In this document: piece by piece, positions 44,212-52,689 of the stretch
Position numbering within the stretch: position 1 is the first letter of the stretch
Layout of the letters: each line of letters begins with the position of its first letter
Assembly (NCBI RefSeq): GCF_029846715.1
Contig: NZ_JARVWW010000001.1
Location: 310,001 to 374,000, forward strand
DNA: 64,000 bases
Source of the DNA: Bradyrhizobium nivariense
Lineage (GTDB): Bacteria; Pseudomonadota; Alphaproteobacteria; Rhizobiales; Xanthobacteraceae
Direction: 5' to 3'
Position numbers and translations under genes: made by a program
Notes under the pieces: generated by a model
What the model saw: the letters and a program-made list of their open reading frames with translations, nothing else
Database searches by the model: none
Told to the model about the DNA's origin: nothing

Positions 44212-44667
44212 TCACCTCAACTTATTGAGAAGCGACATCAGCATCTCGCGCTCCCTGGCGTCCAGCGGGGCCAGCGTCTCCCGTGTGATCGCAAGCGCAT
44301 ACGGCGCGACCTTCTCCGCCAGCTGCTGCCCCGCGCGCGTCAGGCTGACCAGAAGCCGCCGTCCGTCCTCGGGATCCTGGCTGGTCTCAGTGAGGCCGCG
44401 CGCCGTCAAACGGTCGATCACGCCCTTGATGGTCGCGACGTCCATCGCCGTCAATCGTCCGAGCTGGTTCTGCGAGCACGGCCCGGTCTCTGCGAGCTTC
44501 GACAGCGCCGCCCATTGCGTCGGCGTGATATTGGTGCCGATGTCGCGAGAGAAGATCGCGCTGTGGCGCTGCCAGACCTGGCGCAGGATGAAGCCAACCT
44601 GCTCGTCGAGCACGTAAGACGGCTTTGCCGGTTTGACGCTTTTCTTCGCCGCGACGCTTCTCGCCAT
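44212..44667 (-). CDS. MarR family transcriptional regulator
   Basis: A 151-residue winged-helix protein: an N-terminal dimer helix (YVLDEQVGFILRQVWQRHSA), the recognition region TPTQWAALSKLAETGPCSQN followed by DVATIKGVIDRLTARGLTET, and the wing DPEDGRRLLVSLT. It is the last gene of the minus-strand nicotinate/transport operon, directly after livF. P. putida nicotinate genes are also controlled by a MarR-type repressor (NicR). It is the best candidate to bind the palindromes before hnr and enamidase. Confidence 0.9.
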   Translation of the reverse strand: MARSVAAKKSVKPAKPSYVLDEQVGFILRQVWQRHSAIFSRDIGTNITPTQWAALSKLAETGPCSQNQLGRLTAMDVATIKGVIDRLTARGLTETSQDPEDGRRLLVSLTRAGQQLAEKVAPYALAITRETLAPLDAREREMLMSLLNKLR

Positions 44668-44681
44668 CCGCTCCCCGCCCT

Positions 44682-45386
44682 TCACAACGACAAATGCGCG
44701 TCGCGGATATCCGGACGCGCGTCGAGCTCGGCCATGGTGCCGCCGAAACAGATGCGGCCGCGCTCGATGATATAGGCGCGATCGGAGATCAGCCGCGCAA
44801 AGTGCAGATTCTGCTCGGAGACGACGATGCTGACGCCCTCCTTCTTCATGGTCAGGATGGCCTCGACCATCTGCTCCACGATCTTCGGCGACAGGCCCTC
44901 CGAGGGCTCGTCGAGCAGCACCAGCGACGGATTGCCCATCAGCGTGCGTGCGATGGTCAGCATCTGCTGCTCGCCGCCGCTCATGCGGCCACCCGGGCGC
45001 TTTTTCATCTCGCCCAGGTTCGGAAACAGCGCGAACAGCTTGTCGCGGGTCCAATGCGGCGCGTTCGGGCGCTTCGGCTGGCGGCCGACTTCGAGATTTT
45101 CTTCCACCGTCAGATCAGTGAAGATGCGCCGCTCCTCCGGCACATAGCCGAGGCCATCGCGCACAATCTCGTGCGTCCGGCGCACCGAGACGTCCTTGCC
45201 CTCGAACATGATGCGGCCGGTTCGTTGCGCCACGAGACCGACGACCGAACGGAACGTCGTCGACTTGCCGGCGCCGTTGCGCCCGAGAAGCGCGACAACC
45301 TCGCCCTCACCGACCTCGAAGCCGATGTCGAACAGGATATGGGCCGGGCCATAATGACTGTTGAGGTCTTGCACCGTGAGCTTCAT
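44682..45386 (-). CDS. livF: ABC transporter ATP-binding protein, LivF-like
   Basis: A 234-residue ATPase: Walker A LGRNGAGKSTTFRSVVGL, signature MSGGEQQMLTIARTLMGNP, Walker B LVLLDEPSEGLSPKIVEQ. The ligand class of such HAAT transporters includes branched-chain amino acids, urea, and aromatic or pyridine carboxylates. Its start overlaps the livG stop (ATGA). In this operon it probably powers uptake of nicotinate or a derivative. Confidence 0.93.
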   Translation of the reverse strand: MKLTVQDLNSHYGPAHILFDIGFEVGEGEVVALLGRNGAGKSTTFRSVVGLVAQRTGRIMFEGKDVSVRRTHEIVRDGLGYVPEERRIFTDLTVEENLEVGRQPKRPNAPHWTRDKLFALFPNLGEMKKRPGGRMSGGEQQMLTIARTLMGNPSLVLLDEPSEGLSPKIVEQMVEAILTMKKEGVSIVVSEQNLHFARLISDRAYIIERGRICFGGTMAELDARPDIRDAHLSL

Positions 45387-46174
45387 GCTGACGCCCCCTC
45401 GCGATGCTGGGCATCGTAAAGGAGGCCCTCGCCGAGATAGACCGCCTGCACCTGCGGATTGCCGCGTACCTCGGCCGGCGAGCCCTCGGCGATCAGCGTG
45501 CCGCGATTGAGCACGATGATGCGGTCGGCATGCTCGAACACCACGTCCATGTCGTGCTCGGTGAAGAGCACACCGATCGATTTTTCCCGCGCGATCTGCG
45601 CGGTCAGTCGCATCAGATCGACGCGCTCTCGCGGCGCCATGCCGGCGGTCGGCTCGTCCATCAGCAGCAGCTTTGGCTGGTTGGCGAGCGCGACGGCGAG
45701 CTCGAGCCGCTTGAGATCGCCATAGGCAAGCTCGCCGCAGGGGCGATCCGCGTAGCCGCCCATGCCGACCAGTTCGAGCAGACGGCCGGCCTCGCCGCGA
45801 TCGAAGCTCGGGGCCGAGCCCCAGAGATTGAACAACTGCTTGCCGTGCGAGATCAGCGCGACCTGCACATTCTCGCGCACCGTCATGGTCGCGAAGGTCG
45901 CGGTGATCTGGAAAGTACGGCCCACGCCCATCCGCCAGATCTCGCGCGGCTTCCTCCCGGTTGTGTCTTCGCCGAGCAGGCGGACGTGACCGGTATCAGG
46001 CTTGTTCTGGCCGTTGAGCATGTCGAAGCAAGTGCTCTTGCCCGCGCCGTTCGGTCCGATCAGCGCCAGGATTTCGCCGGCGCGCAGCGAGAACGAGACG
46101 CCGCGCACGGCGTGGACGCCGCCATAGGATTTGGTCAGGCCTTCGACCGCGAGAAGTGGGGGGGCGACGCTCAT
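45383..46174 (-). CDS. livG: ABC transporter ATP-binding protein, LivG-like
   Basis: A 263-residue ATPase with Walker [21 protein letters not shown], a [19 protein letters not shown] signature (the LSGGQ motif degenerate, AYGDLKR, as usual in LivG) and Walker [22 protein letters not shown] place the start at 46174, where the ATG overlaps the stop of the permease gene (ATGA). It partners LivF and the fused permease. Confidence 0.93.
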   Translation of the reverse strand: MSVAPPLLAVEGLTKSYGGVHAVRGVSFSLRAGEILALIGPNGAGKSTCFDMLNGQNKPDTGHVRLLGEDTTGRKPREIWRMGVGRTFQITATFATMTVRENVQVALISHGKQLFNLWGSAPSFDRGEAGRLLELVGMGGYADRPCGELAYGDLKRLELAVALANQPKLLLMDEPTAGMAPRERVDLMRLTAQIAREKSIGVLFTEHDMDVVFEHADRIIVLNRGTLIAEGSPAEVRGNPQVQAVYLGEGLLYDAQHREGASA

Positions 46175-48060
46175 TCGGCGGACTCGATCGGCTTGGCAAG
46201 CAATGGCGATCCCGGCGGCGATGTCTTCCCGCGACGCTGCGCCAGCATCTCCAGCATGCCGACAATGCCCTTGGGGAAGACGACGACGATCACAACGATG
46301 AAGCCGCCGAGCACGAGTTTTGACAGGTCGGTCTGGCTGACCAGCCAGATGTTCAAGGCCTTGTAGACGATGGCGCCGATCACCGCGCCCGACACCGTCT
46401 CGACACCGCCCAGCAGCACCATGACGAGCGCATCGACCGAGAGCGAGATGCCGAGATTGTCCGGGAAGACGCTGCCCTTGAGGTAGGCGAACAGCGCACC
46501 GCCGATCCCGGCGGTCGTTCCCGCGATAACGAAGGCCGTCCACTGGATGCGCTTGGCGTTGATGCCGATCGCCTCGGTGCGCAGGAGCGAGTCGCGCGTG
46601 GCCCTGAGTGCGTAGCCGAACGGCGAGAACACCATGGCCCGCAGCGCGATCGTCACGAGCGCCGCAACGCCGAGCGCCAGCCAATAGAAATGCGACGGGC
46701 TCGCCGCCCATTTTTCAGGCCAGATACTCAAAATGCCGTTGTCGCCACCGGTCACGCTCACCCACTGGAACGCGATCGACCACACGATCTGCGCAAAGGC
46801 GAGCGTCAGCATCGCGAAATAGACGCCGGACAGTTGCACGGCAAAGAATCCGAACACGGCGGCGCCCATGCAGCCGAGCAGCGGACCGAGCAGGAGACAC
46901 ACGATCATCGGCAATCCCGCCATCTTGGCAAGGAAGGCGACGCCATAGGCGCCGAGGCCGAAATAGGCCGCGTGACCGAAGGACGCGAGCCCACCGACCG
47001 ACATCAGGAAATGCAGGCTGACGGCGAAGATCACGAAGATCGCGATCTCCGAGCCGACGGTGAGCGCGTAGTTGCCGGCGAACAATGGCAGCGTCGCCGC
47101 CATGACGAGCGCGGCGAGTGCGGCCAACCGTTCGTTTGCCGTCAGCGGCCGCCAGGGATTGACGGTCAGGCCGGGCGTCTTGCGCGCCGGCGCCTCTGGC
47201 CTGCCGAACAGGCCCCAGGGCCGCACGATCAGCACCGCCGCCATCACGAGGAAGACCAGGATGATGGAGATCTTCGGAAAAATCAGGATGCCGAAGGCAT
47301 TGAGCTCCGACACCAGCACCGCCGCGACGAAGGCGCCGATGATGCTGCCGAGGCCGCCGATCACGACGACGACGAAGACCTCGACGATGATGCGCAAATC
47401 CATCGCGTGATGCACGGCATCGCGCGGGATCTGGAGCGCGCCGCCGAGTGCGGCGAGGAAAACGCCGACCGCAAACACTGAAGTGAACAGCCATTTCTGA
47501 TTGACGCCGAGCGCCGCGACCATGTCGCGATCCTGCGTCGCCGCCCGCACCAGCACGCCCCAGCGCGTGCGCTGGAACAAGAGCCAGAGAACGCCGAGCA
47601 CGACGGGCCCGAGCGCGATCAGGAACAGATCGTAGCTCGGGATGTTCTGGCCGAAGAAGTCGATCGCACCCTTAAAACCAGGCGCACGGCGCCCGACGAG
47701 ATCGTCAGGTCCCCAGACCAGCACGACGAGATCCTCGACCATCAGGGTCAGGCCGAAGGTCGCGAGCAGCTGGAACAGTTCGGGCGCGTGATAGATGCGC
47801 CGGAGCAGCACCATCTCGACAATGACGCCGATCAGCGCCACCGCGAACGCTGCCACGACGATCGCGCCCCAGAAGCCGAACGCTCCCGAAAGGCGCTCCG
47901 TGAGCGTGAAGGCGATGTAGGCGCCGATCATGTAGAAGGCGCCGTGCGCGAAATTCACGATCCGCGTCACACCAAAGATGATCGACAGGCCCGACGCCAC
48001 CAGGAACAGCGACGCTGCGCTGGCGAGACCGGTCAGAAACTGTACGACGTAAAAGGCCAT
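46171..48060 (-). CDS. Fused LivH-LivM ABC permease
   Basis: A 629-residue membrane protein that joins both permeases of a branched-chain-amino-acid-type importer. Residues 1-290 are LivH-like (GLSIIFGVTRIVNFAHGAFY, EVFVVVVIGGLGSIIGAFVA). After a linker (FGRPEAPARKTPGLTV), residues 315-629 are LivM-like (LHFLMSVGGLASFGHAAYFG, VMVLLGGVETVSGAVIGAIV). Most systems encode these separately. It is the only permease gene in the operon, so the fusion supplies the whole membrane channel. Confidence 0.92.
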   Translation of the reverse strand: MAFYVVQFLTGLASAASLFLVASGLSIIFGVTRIVNFAHGAFYMIGAYIAFTLTERLSGAFGFWGAIVVAAFAVALIGVIVEMVLLRRIYHAPELFQLLATFGLTLMVEDLVVLVWGPDDLVGRRAPGFKGAIDFFGQNIPSYDLFLIALGPVVLGVLWLLFQRTRWGVLVRAATQDRDMVAALGVNQKWLFTSVFAVGVFLAALGGALQIPRDAVHHAMDLRIIVEVFVVVVIGGLGSIIGAFVAAVLVSELNAFGILIFPKISIILVFLVMAAVLIVRPWGLFGRPEAPARKTPGLTVNPWRPLTANERLAALAALVMAATLPLFAGNYALTVGSEIAIFVIFAVSLHFLMSVGGLASFGHAAYFGLGAYGVAFLAKMAGLPMIVCLLLGPLLGCMGAAVFGFFAVQLSGVYFAMLTLAFAQIVWSIAFQWVSVTGGDNGILSIWPEKWAASPSHFYWLALGVAALVTIALRAMVFSPFGYALRATRDSLLRTEAIGINAKRIQWTAFVIAGTTAGIGGALFAYLKGSVFPDNLGISLSVDALVMVLLGGVETVSGAVIGAIVYKALNIWLVSQTDLSKLVLGGFIVVIVVVFPKGIVGMLEMLAQRRGKTSPPGSPLLAKPIESAE

Positions 48061-48097
48061 CGGCGGTCCGGGTTAAGCATAAGTCTCAGTATTCGGC

Positions 48098-48195
48098 TTC
48101 ATCCTTCGAGACGGCGCTACGCGCCTCCTCAGGATGAGGTCCGGGACCCTCATGGTGAGGAGCGCGGCAGCGCCGCGCGTCTCGAACCACGAGGC
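48098..48195. repeat. Palindromic intergenic repeat, two linked hairpins
   Basis: The left unit has arms CATCCTTCGAGACGG and CTCAGGATG; the right unit has CCTCATGGT and ACCACGAGG around GAGGAGCGCGGC/GCCGCGCGTCTC. It lies between the binding-protein and permease genes and is of the same general family as the element at 44070-44130. It could set the expression ratio of the binding protein to the membrane parts. Confidence 0.65.
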
Positions 48196-48212
48196 CCCGG
48201 TCTCTCCTTGCA

Positions 48213-49415
48213 TCAATCCTTCGGACGCAGCTTCTCGACTTCGGCGTCGCTCGGCAGATAGTCCGCGCCCTTCTTGTAGGTCGAGTCCACCATCACGCCC
48301 TTGCCGTCCTTCAGCGCAGTTTTGCCGACATAGGCACCGAGCGTCGACTGGTGATCGATCTTGCGGAAGGTGATCTCACCGAGCGGCGACGGCATCGACA
48401 GGCCCTCCGCGGCAGCAATCAGCTTCTCCGGATCGGTCGAACCGGCCTTCGCCAGGATCGCCGCTGCCGACTTGATGGTCTGGTAGCCGACGATCGAGCC
48501 GAGGCGCGGATAGTCGTTGTACTTGGCCTGATAGGCCTTCAGGAACGCGTCGTGCTCGGGCGTCTTGATCGAGTACCAGGGATAGCCTGTGACGATCCAG
48601 CCCTCGGGCGTCTCCTCCTTGAGCGGATCGAGATATTCGGGCTCGCCGGTGAGGAACGAGACGACCTCGCGTCCCTTGAACAGGCCGCGGGTGTTGCCTT
48701 CACGCACGAGCTTGACGAGATCGGCGCCAAAGGTGACGTTGAGGATCGCTTCCGGATTGGCTGCGGCAACCGCCTGCACCACCGGTCCCGCGTCGATCTT
48801 GCCCTGCGGCGGCCACTGCTCGTCGACCCACTGAATGTCCGGGCGCTTCTCCGACATCAGCTTCTTGAACACCGCGACCGCGGACTGGCCGTATTCATAG
48901 TTCGGCGCGATCGTCGCCCAACGCTTGGCCGGCAGCTTGCTGGCGGCTTCCACCAGCATCGCCGCCTGCATGTAATTGGAGGGGCGCAGACGGAAAGTGT
49001 ACTTGTTGCCCTTCGACCAGGTGACGGCGTCCGTCAGCGGCTCGGCCGCCAGGAAAAACACCTTCTTCTGGTTGGCGAAGTCGCTGACCGCAAGACCGAT
49101 GTTCGACAGGAACGTACCCGTCAGCATCGCCACGCCCTCGCTCGACACCAGCTCGTTGGCCGCGGTCTGCGCATCCGCCGGCTTGCCGCCATCGTCCTTG
49201 GAGATGACAACGAGCTTCTTGCCGTTGATGCCGCCGGCCGCGTTGATCTCTTCGACCGCGAGCTGCCATCCCTTGCGATAGGGCTCGGTAAAGGCCGGCA
49301 ACAGCGAATAGCTGTTGATCTCGCCGATCTTGATGTCCTGCGCCAGGGCCGAATGAGCCATGCCGCTCACTAACAGCGCAAATGCCGCGCCGACGAAATA
49401 GTTCTTTGCTCGCAT
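48213..49415 (-). CDS. ABC transporter substrate-binding protein, LivK-like (peripla_BP_6)
   Basis: A 400-residue periplasmic protein: signal peptide MRAKNYFVGAAFALLVSGMA... cut after ALAQ, then IKIGEINSYSLLPAFTEPYR, GWQLAVEEINAAGGINGKKL and two alternating alpha/beta lobes. I chose the ATG at 49415 with GGAGG 5 nt upstream. The operon context beside hnr suggests a pyridine carboxylate ligand rather than leucine. The ligand is inference. Confidence 0.9.
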   Translation of the reverse strand: MRAKNYFVGAAFALLVSGMAHSALAQDIKIGEINSYSLLPAFTEPYRKGWQLAVEEINAAGGINGKKLVVISKDDGGKPADAQTAANELVSSEGVAMLTGTFLSNIGLAVSDFANQKKVFFLAAEPLTDAVTWSKGNKYTFRLRPSNYMQAAMLVEAASKLPAKRWATIAPNYEYGQSAVAVFKKLMSEKRPDIQWVDEQWPPQGKIDAGPVVQAVAAANPEAILNVTFGADLVKLVREGNTRGLFKGREVVSFLTGEPEYLDPLKEETPEGWIVTGYPWYSIKTPEHDAFLKAYQAKYNDYPRLGSIVGYQTIKSAAAILAKAGSTDPEKLIAAAEGLSMPSPLGEITFRKIDHQSTLGAYVGKTALKDGKGVMVDSTYKKGADYLPSDAEVEKLRPKD

Positions 49416-49440
49416 CCCAACCTCCACTTTTCTGAAAAGA

Positions 49441-50025
49441 TTAACGCAGTCCGTCTTCGCCCTTGATCTCCGCAACCGTCAGCCCGCCGACGCGCGGCAG
49501 CGGACGGCCGCTGTCGGTGACGGCGACTGCGACCATGATCTCGTTGGCGCGCGGCGCGTCGTTGATCTGCACTTCCATGCCGTCGAAATGACTGCGCACG
49601 AAAGCGGCGTCCTTGTGCCCGAGCGGAATGTCCAGCGTCGTGCCGGGTCCGCTGCGTTTCTTCGACGACGGGATCAGCGCCGCTCCCTTGCTCAGCACCT
49701 TGCGCACCGGCGTGCCCATTTTCGGGTGAAGGATCGCGGCTGCATGCTCCAGCTCGCCATTCTCGCCGACGGCCGCGGCCTTGCCATAGCTCTGCGCCTT
49801 GGAGCCATCGATACCGAGCGCAGCCACCGCGCGCTTCGACAGGAGTTCGCCAAGCTCCTCGCCGATCGCGATCAGCGGCGAAAGGTCCTCGACATATTTT
49901 CCGGCAAAGGGATTCTCGATCACGGCGATCGCCGCCGCACGCCGCGTTGGCGGCGAGACCTGACGGCCCATCTCCATCTGCGTCTCTTCGACGACGGTGA
50001 CGATCTTGCGAATGATCGCGCTCAT
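49441..50025 (-). CDS. DUF1185 'amino acid synthesis' family protein
   Basis: A 194-residue protein matching the PF06684 family: the conserved opening IRKIVTVVEETQMEMGRQVS, RRAAAIAVIENPFAGKYVED, GKAAAVGENGELEHAAAILH and GPGTTLDIPLGHKDAAFVRS. The family's function is unproven despite its label. It lies between the UPF0280 and binding-protein genes in the nicotinate operon. It may act on a product after enamidase, or in maturation. GGGAGA precedes the ATG. Confidence 0.85.
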   Translation of the reverse strand: MSAIIRKIVTVVEETQMEMGRQVSPPTRRAAAIAVIENPFAGKYVEDLSPLIAIGEELGELLSKRAVAALGIDGSKAQSYGKAAAVGENGELEHAAAILHPKMGTPVRKVLSKGAALIPSSKKRSGPGTTLDIPLGHKDAAFVRSHFDGMEVQINDAPRANEIMVAVAVTDSGRPLPRVGGLTVAEIKGEDGLR

Positions 50026-50052
50026 GATTGTCTCCCGAATTCGCTTCCCTGC

Positions 50053-50952
50053 TCAAACATGAACCGCGTTCTCCAGCGTAAGCGGGCGCGATCGTTGCCG
50101 TTCAATATCTTTGGTTCCGACGACAAGCATATCACCACAAAGCTGCAATACGGCACCCTCGATCAATCCGCGATCGAATAATTGCCGTGCACATTCCGCG
50201 CCAGATTCGAGCGCGGCCGTGATCTCTTCCTGCGACAATTCACCAACGTTGCGGGTAACGAGCCGCGCGCCGAGATCGCTGTCGGGCTGAATCTCGCTCG
50301 CAGGCTTTCGGCTGATGGCGGGATGCCCCGGCAGATCAACAGCGTTCGCAATGATCGTCGCAGCCGCATCGGCTTGCGACGCTGATCCCGCCAGCACGGT
50401 CACGGCATCGGCGATGCCGAGCGAAAAGCTGCGGCCGTGCCGTCCGCTGGTGGCGATGCCGCGCACGGGGTCTTCCGAATCGACCCTCATCATGCGCATC
50501 ATGCCGGCGCGGTCAGGGCGATCCATCAGGCCGACAGAAAAATGTTCACCCTCGCCGAGATGAAGCGCGATATCGCCGCCATTGTTGACATAGGCCTGAT
50601 CTAGCGACGCGGCATTCAGCATTGCGGCCAGAATCTCCTCCGCCACGCTTCCGGCCACCGCAGCCATCGGCGTGATGAAGCCATCGGCGGCATAGGGCGC
50701 GACAGCAGCGTGCATGCGACGCGCCACGACGCCCCTGAGCGGCGTTCGCGCCGCCTCAGCGACCGTCCGCAATTCCGTCAGCTCCGCGCAGAGCTCGTCA
50801 AGCAGGCCCGTGAAGCGCTGGGCAGCCGCCTCGTAGGCCGCGCGCACCTCGCTCGGCTGTCCCCTCGCCTCGACGATCAGATCAATCGGTCCATCCTGCA
50901 AATGCAGCCGCCGGCCGTCAGACAGCAATGCGATTTGCGGGAGCCTGGTCAT
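50053..50952 (-). CDS. UPF0280 family protein
   Basis: A 299-residue protein with the UPF0280 pattern: HAAVAPYAADGFITPMAAVA, GSVAEEILAAMLNAASLDQA, YVNNGGDIALHLGEGEHFSV and RGIATSGRHGRSFSLGIADA. The NGGDIAL and IATSGRHGRSF segments resemble those of ApbE-type flavin transferases (NxGGD; ISGSYRN), which suggests a shared fold. Its ATG overlaps the hnr stop (ATGA), a strong hint of a shared function with that reductase. Function otherwise unknown. Confidence 0.85.
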   Translation of the reverse strand: MTRLPQIALLSDGRRLHLQDGPIDLIVEARGQPSEVRAAYEAAAQRFTGLLDELCAELTELRTVAEAARTPLRGVVARRMHAAVAPYAADGFITPMAAVAGSVAEEILAAMLNAASLDQAYVNNGGDIALHLGEGEHFSVGLMDRPDRAGMMRMMRVDSEDPVRGIATSGRHGRSFSLGIADAVTVLAGSASQADAAATIIANAVDLPGHPAISRKPASEIQPDSDLGARLVTRNVGELSQEEITAALESGAECARQLFDRGLIEGAVLQLCGDMLVVGTKDIERQRSRPLTLENAVHV

Positions 50953-52406
50953 GCCCGAGGTCCCGGAATCGGGTTCTGCCAGGGCAACTGGCGGACATCG
51001 TCGCCGTTCTGCACCTCGGACAGCGGCTTGACATAATCCATGTGTCCGCCGAGCGCGGCATAGTCGGACAGTTTCATGGTGAATTCGATCGGCGCCACCA
51101 ATGCCGGCGTCGGAACATAGCCGAACGCCCCCGCCGGCATCTGCGTCACGTCGACCATGTAGGTGATGCCGCCGCCCGGCCAGACATAAACAGGCGCGCC
51201 GCCACTGGTGACGCGCGTCAGCGCGTCCTTCACCGAGCGCGTCAGCCGCACCGGATTGTCGGTCACGCCCGCCCGCAAAGAACCACCGGCGCCCGCCATG
51301 AACAGCACCGTGCACAGCGCCGGCTCGCAATTCTCCTGAATGCGCTCGACCGAGAACTTCAGATCATCAGGCATCTCGGTCTCGACCGGCTTCAGAGTAT
51401 CGTCGAGCACGTAATAGGACGAATGCTCGCCGGTCGTGGAGACCATCAGCATGGAGAGACCCGCCCTGGCTTCCTTGGCGTCGAACGGCCCGAGGATCGC
51501 GAGCGGATCGGAGATATTGGTGCCGCCCCAACCCGTGCCGGGATCGGCAACCTGGAAATAGCGGCCGGGCGTCGAGCGGCGCCCCTTCATCTTGATGCCG
51601 GTGTCGGCGATGTCGAGCAGCTTGCCGGCCTGGTGCTCTGAGAGCACGCCGGTGATGTGGTCGTCGACCACGACGACCTCGTCGACCTTGCCGTGCCACT
51701 GTTTTGCGAACATGCCGATGGTCGCCGAGCCGCAGCCCACGCGCATGCGCTCTTCTTTCATGCCGTTGACGATCGGCGGCTGGCCGGCCTGCACCACCAC
51801 GCTCGCACCGCCGTCGATGGTCAGCTCGACCGCCTTGCAGTTTGCGAGGTCCATCAGCGTGTCGCAGGTGACGCGGCCCTCCTTCTTGGAGCCGCCGGTC
51901 AGATGATGCACGCCGCCGAGCGACAGCATCTGCGAGCCGTATTCGCTGGTGGTGACATGGCCCACCGCTTCGCCCTGCGCCCGGACGGTCGCGGTCTCCG
52001 GCCCGAGATAGCGGTCGGTGTCGATCTTCACCTTGATGCCGCAATAGGAGAAGATGCCCTCGGTGACCACAGTCACCATGTCGACCCCGTCGACTTCCGC
52101 GGAGACGATGAACGGCGCCGGCTTGTAGTCGGGATAGGTCGTACCCGCGCCGATCGCCGTCACAAAGGTCGAAGGCTCGTGGACGATCTTGCCGTCCCAA
52201 TCTTCGGTGCGGCCGAAAGGAACGAGCTTGCCGCCATGCGAGACGGTGCGCTCCAGGATCACATGGGGATCGACGCGGACGAGCTTGCCGTCGTGATTGG
52301 CGTAGCGGTCGCAGGCGCCCGCCGCGCCCGGCTTGATGTAGCACATCACCGGACAGGCATCGCAGCGGATCTTGTCGATGGCAGAGTTGGTTGTTTCCAT
52401 CACCAT
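50949..52406 (-). CDS. hnr: 6-hydroxynicotinate reductase
   Basis: A 485-residue protein with an N-terminal Cys cluster for an Fe-S centre (IRCDACPVMCYIKPGAAGAC), then DPHVILERTVSHGGKLVPFG, SYCGIKVKIDTDRYLGPETA, GMKEERMRVGCGSATIGMFA and PGTGWGGTNISDPLAI, which I associate with the Hnr family. It reduces 6-hydroxynicotinate to 6-oxo-1,4,5,6-tetrahydronicotinate with ferredoxin-level electrons in nicotinate fermenters. No start has a clear ribosome-binding site; the ATGs at 52406 and 52400 both lie downstream of the MarR-type palindrome. It is the first gene of the operon. Confidence 0.85.
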   Translation of the reverse strand: MVMETTNSAIDKIRCDACPVMCYIKPGAAGACDRYANHDGKLVRVDPHVILERTVSHGGKLVPFGRTEDWDGKIVHEPSTFVTAIGAGTTYPDYKPAPFIVSAEVDGVDMVTVVTEGIFSYCGIKVKIDTDRYLGPETATVRAQGEAVGHVTTSEYGSQMLSLGGVHHLTGGSKKEGRVTCDTLMDLANCKAVELTIDGGASVVVQAGQPPIVNGMKEERMRVGCGSATIGMFAKQWHGKVDEVVVVDDHITGVLSEHQAGKLLDIADTGIKMKGRRSTPGRYFQVADPGTGWGGTNISDPLAILGPFDAKEARAGLSMLMVSTTGEHSSYYVLDDTLKPVETEMPDDLKFSVERIQENCEPALCTVLFMAGAGGSLRAGVTDNPVRLTRSVKDALTRVTSGGAPVYVWPGGGITYMVDVTQMPAGAFGYVPTPALVAPIEFTMKLSDYAALGGHMDYVKPLSEVQNGDDVRQLPWQNPIPGPRA

Positions 52407-52431
52407 GTCACAGCCGGCGGACACCGCGGTT

Positions 52432-52451
52432 ATCATTCGTATACGAACGAT
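52432..52451. promoter_or_regulatory. MarR-type operator in the hnr promoter
   Basis: ATCATTCGTA-TACGAACGAT is a 20-bp palindrome with 9 of 10 paired positions; its core TTCGTATACGAA is perfect. On the minus strand a perfect TTGACA (-35, 52478-52473) lies upstream, with a 17-nt spacer to CAACAT. The operator thus covers the start of transcription of the hnr operon. Confidence 0.75.
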
Positions 52452-52581
52452 GTTGCGCGCGCTCCGGAAGGCTGTCAAGCGGCGGTGCGGCGCAAAAGAT
52501 GCGCCTGCCGCATAAAACCTCATTTGCCTATCCGCTCTGTCCACAAAGAAGGCAATCGCGCTGCACTGCGGCATGCACGGC

Positions 52582-52609
52582 TTGCACGTTTGTGTACAAA
52601 CGGTATCGT
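52582..52609 (+). promoter_or_regulatory. Candidate nicA promoter with an embedded palindrome
   Basis: TTGCAC (52582-52587) and TATCGT (52604-52609) are spaced by 16 nt. Between them, overlapping the last base of the -35 box, lies the perfect inverted repeat CGTTTGT-GT-ACAAACG (52587-52602). The half-sites differ from the MarR-type site before hnr, so a different regulator may bind. Confidence 0.55.
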
Positions 52610-52689
52610 CGCAACGTAGATTTTGAGCGGGCTTGGAATTTTTGCGAAGCTTTGGCCGCGGCGCTCAACGAGTCGACTTGGGAACGAGG

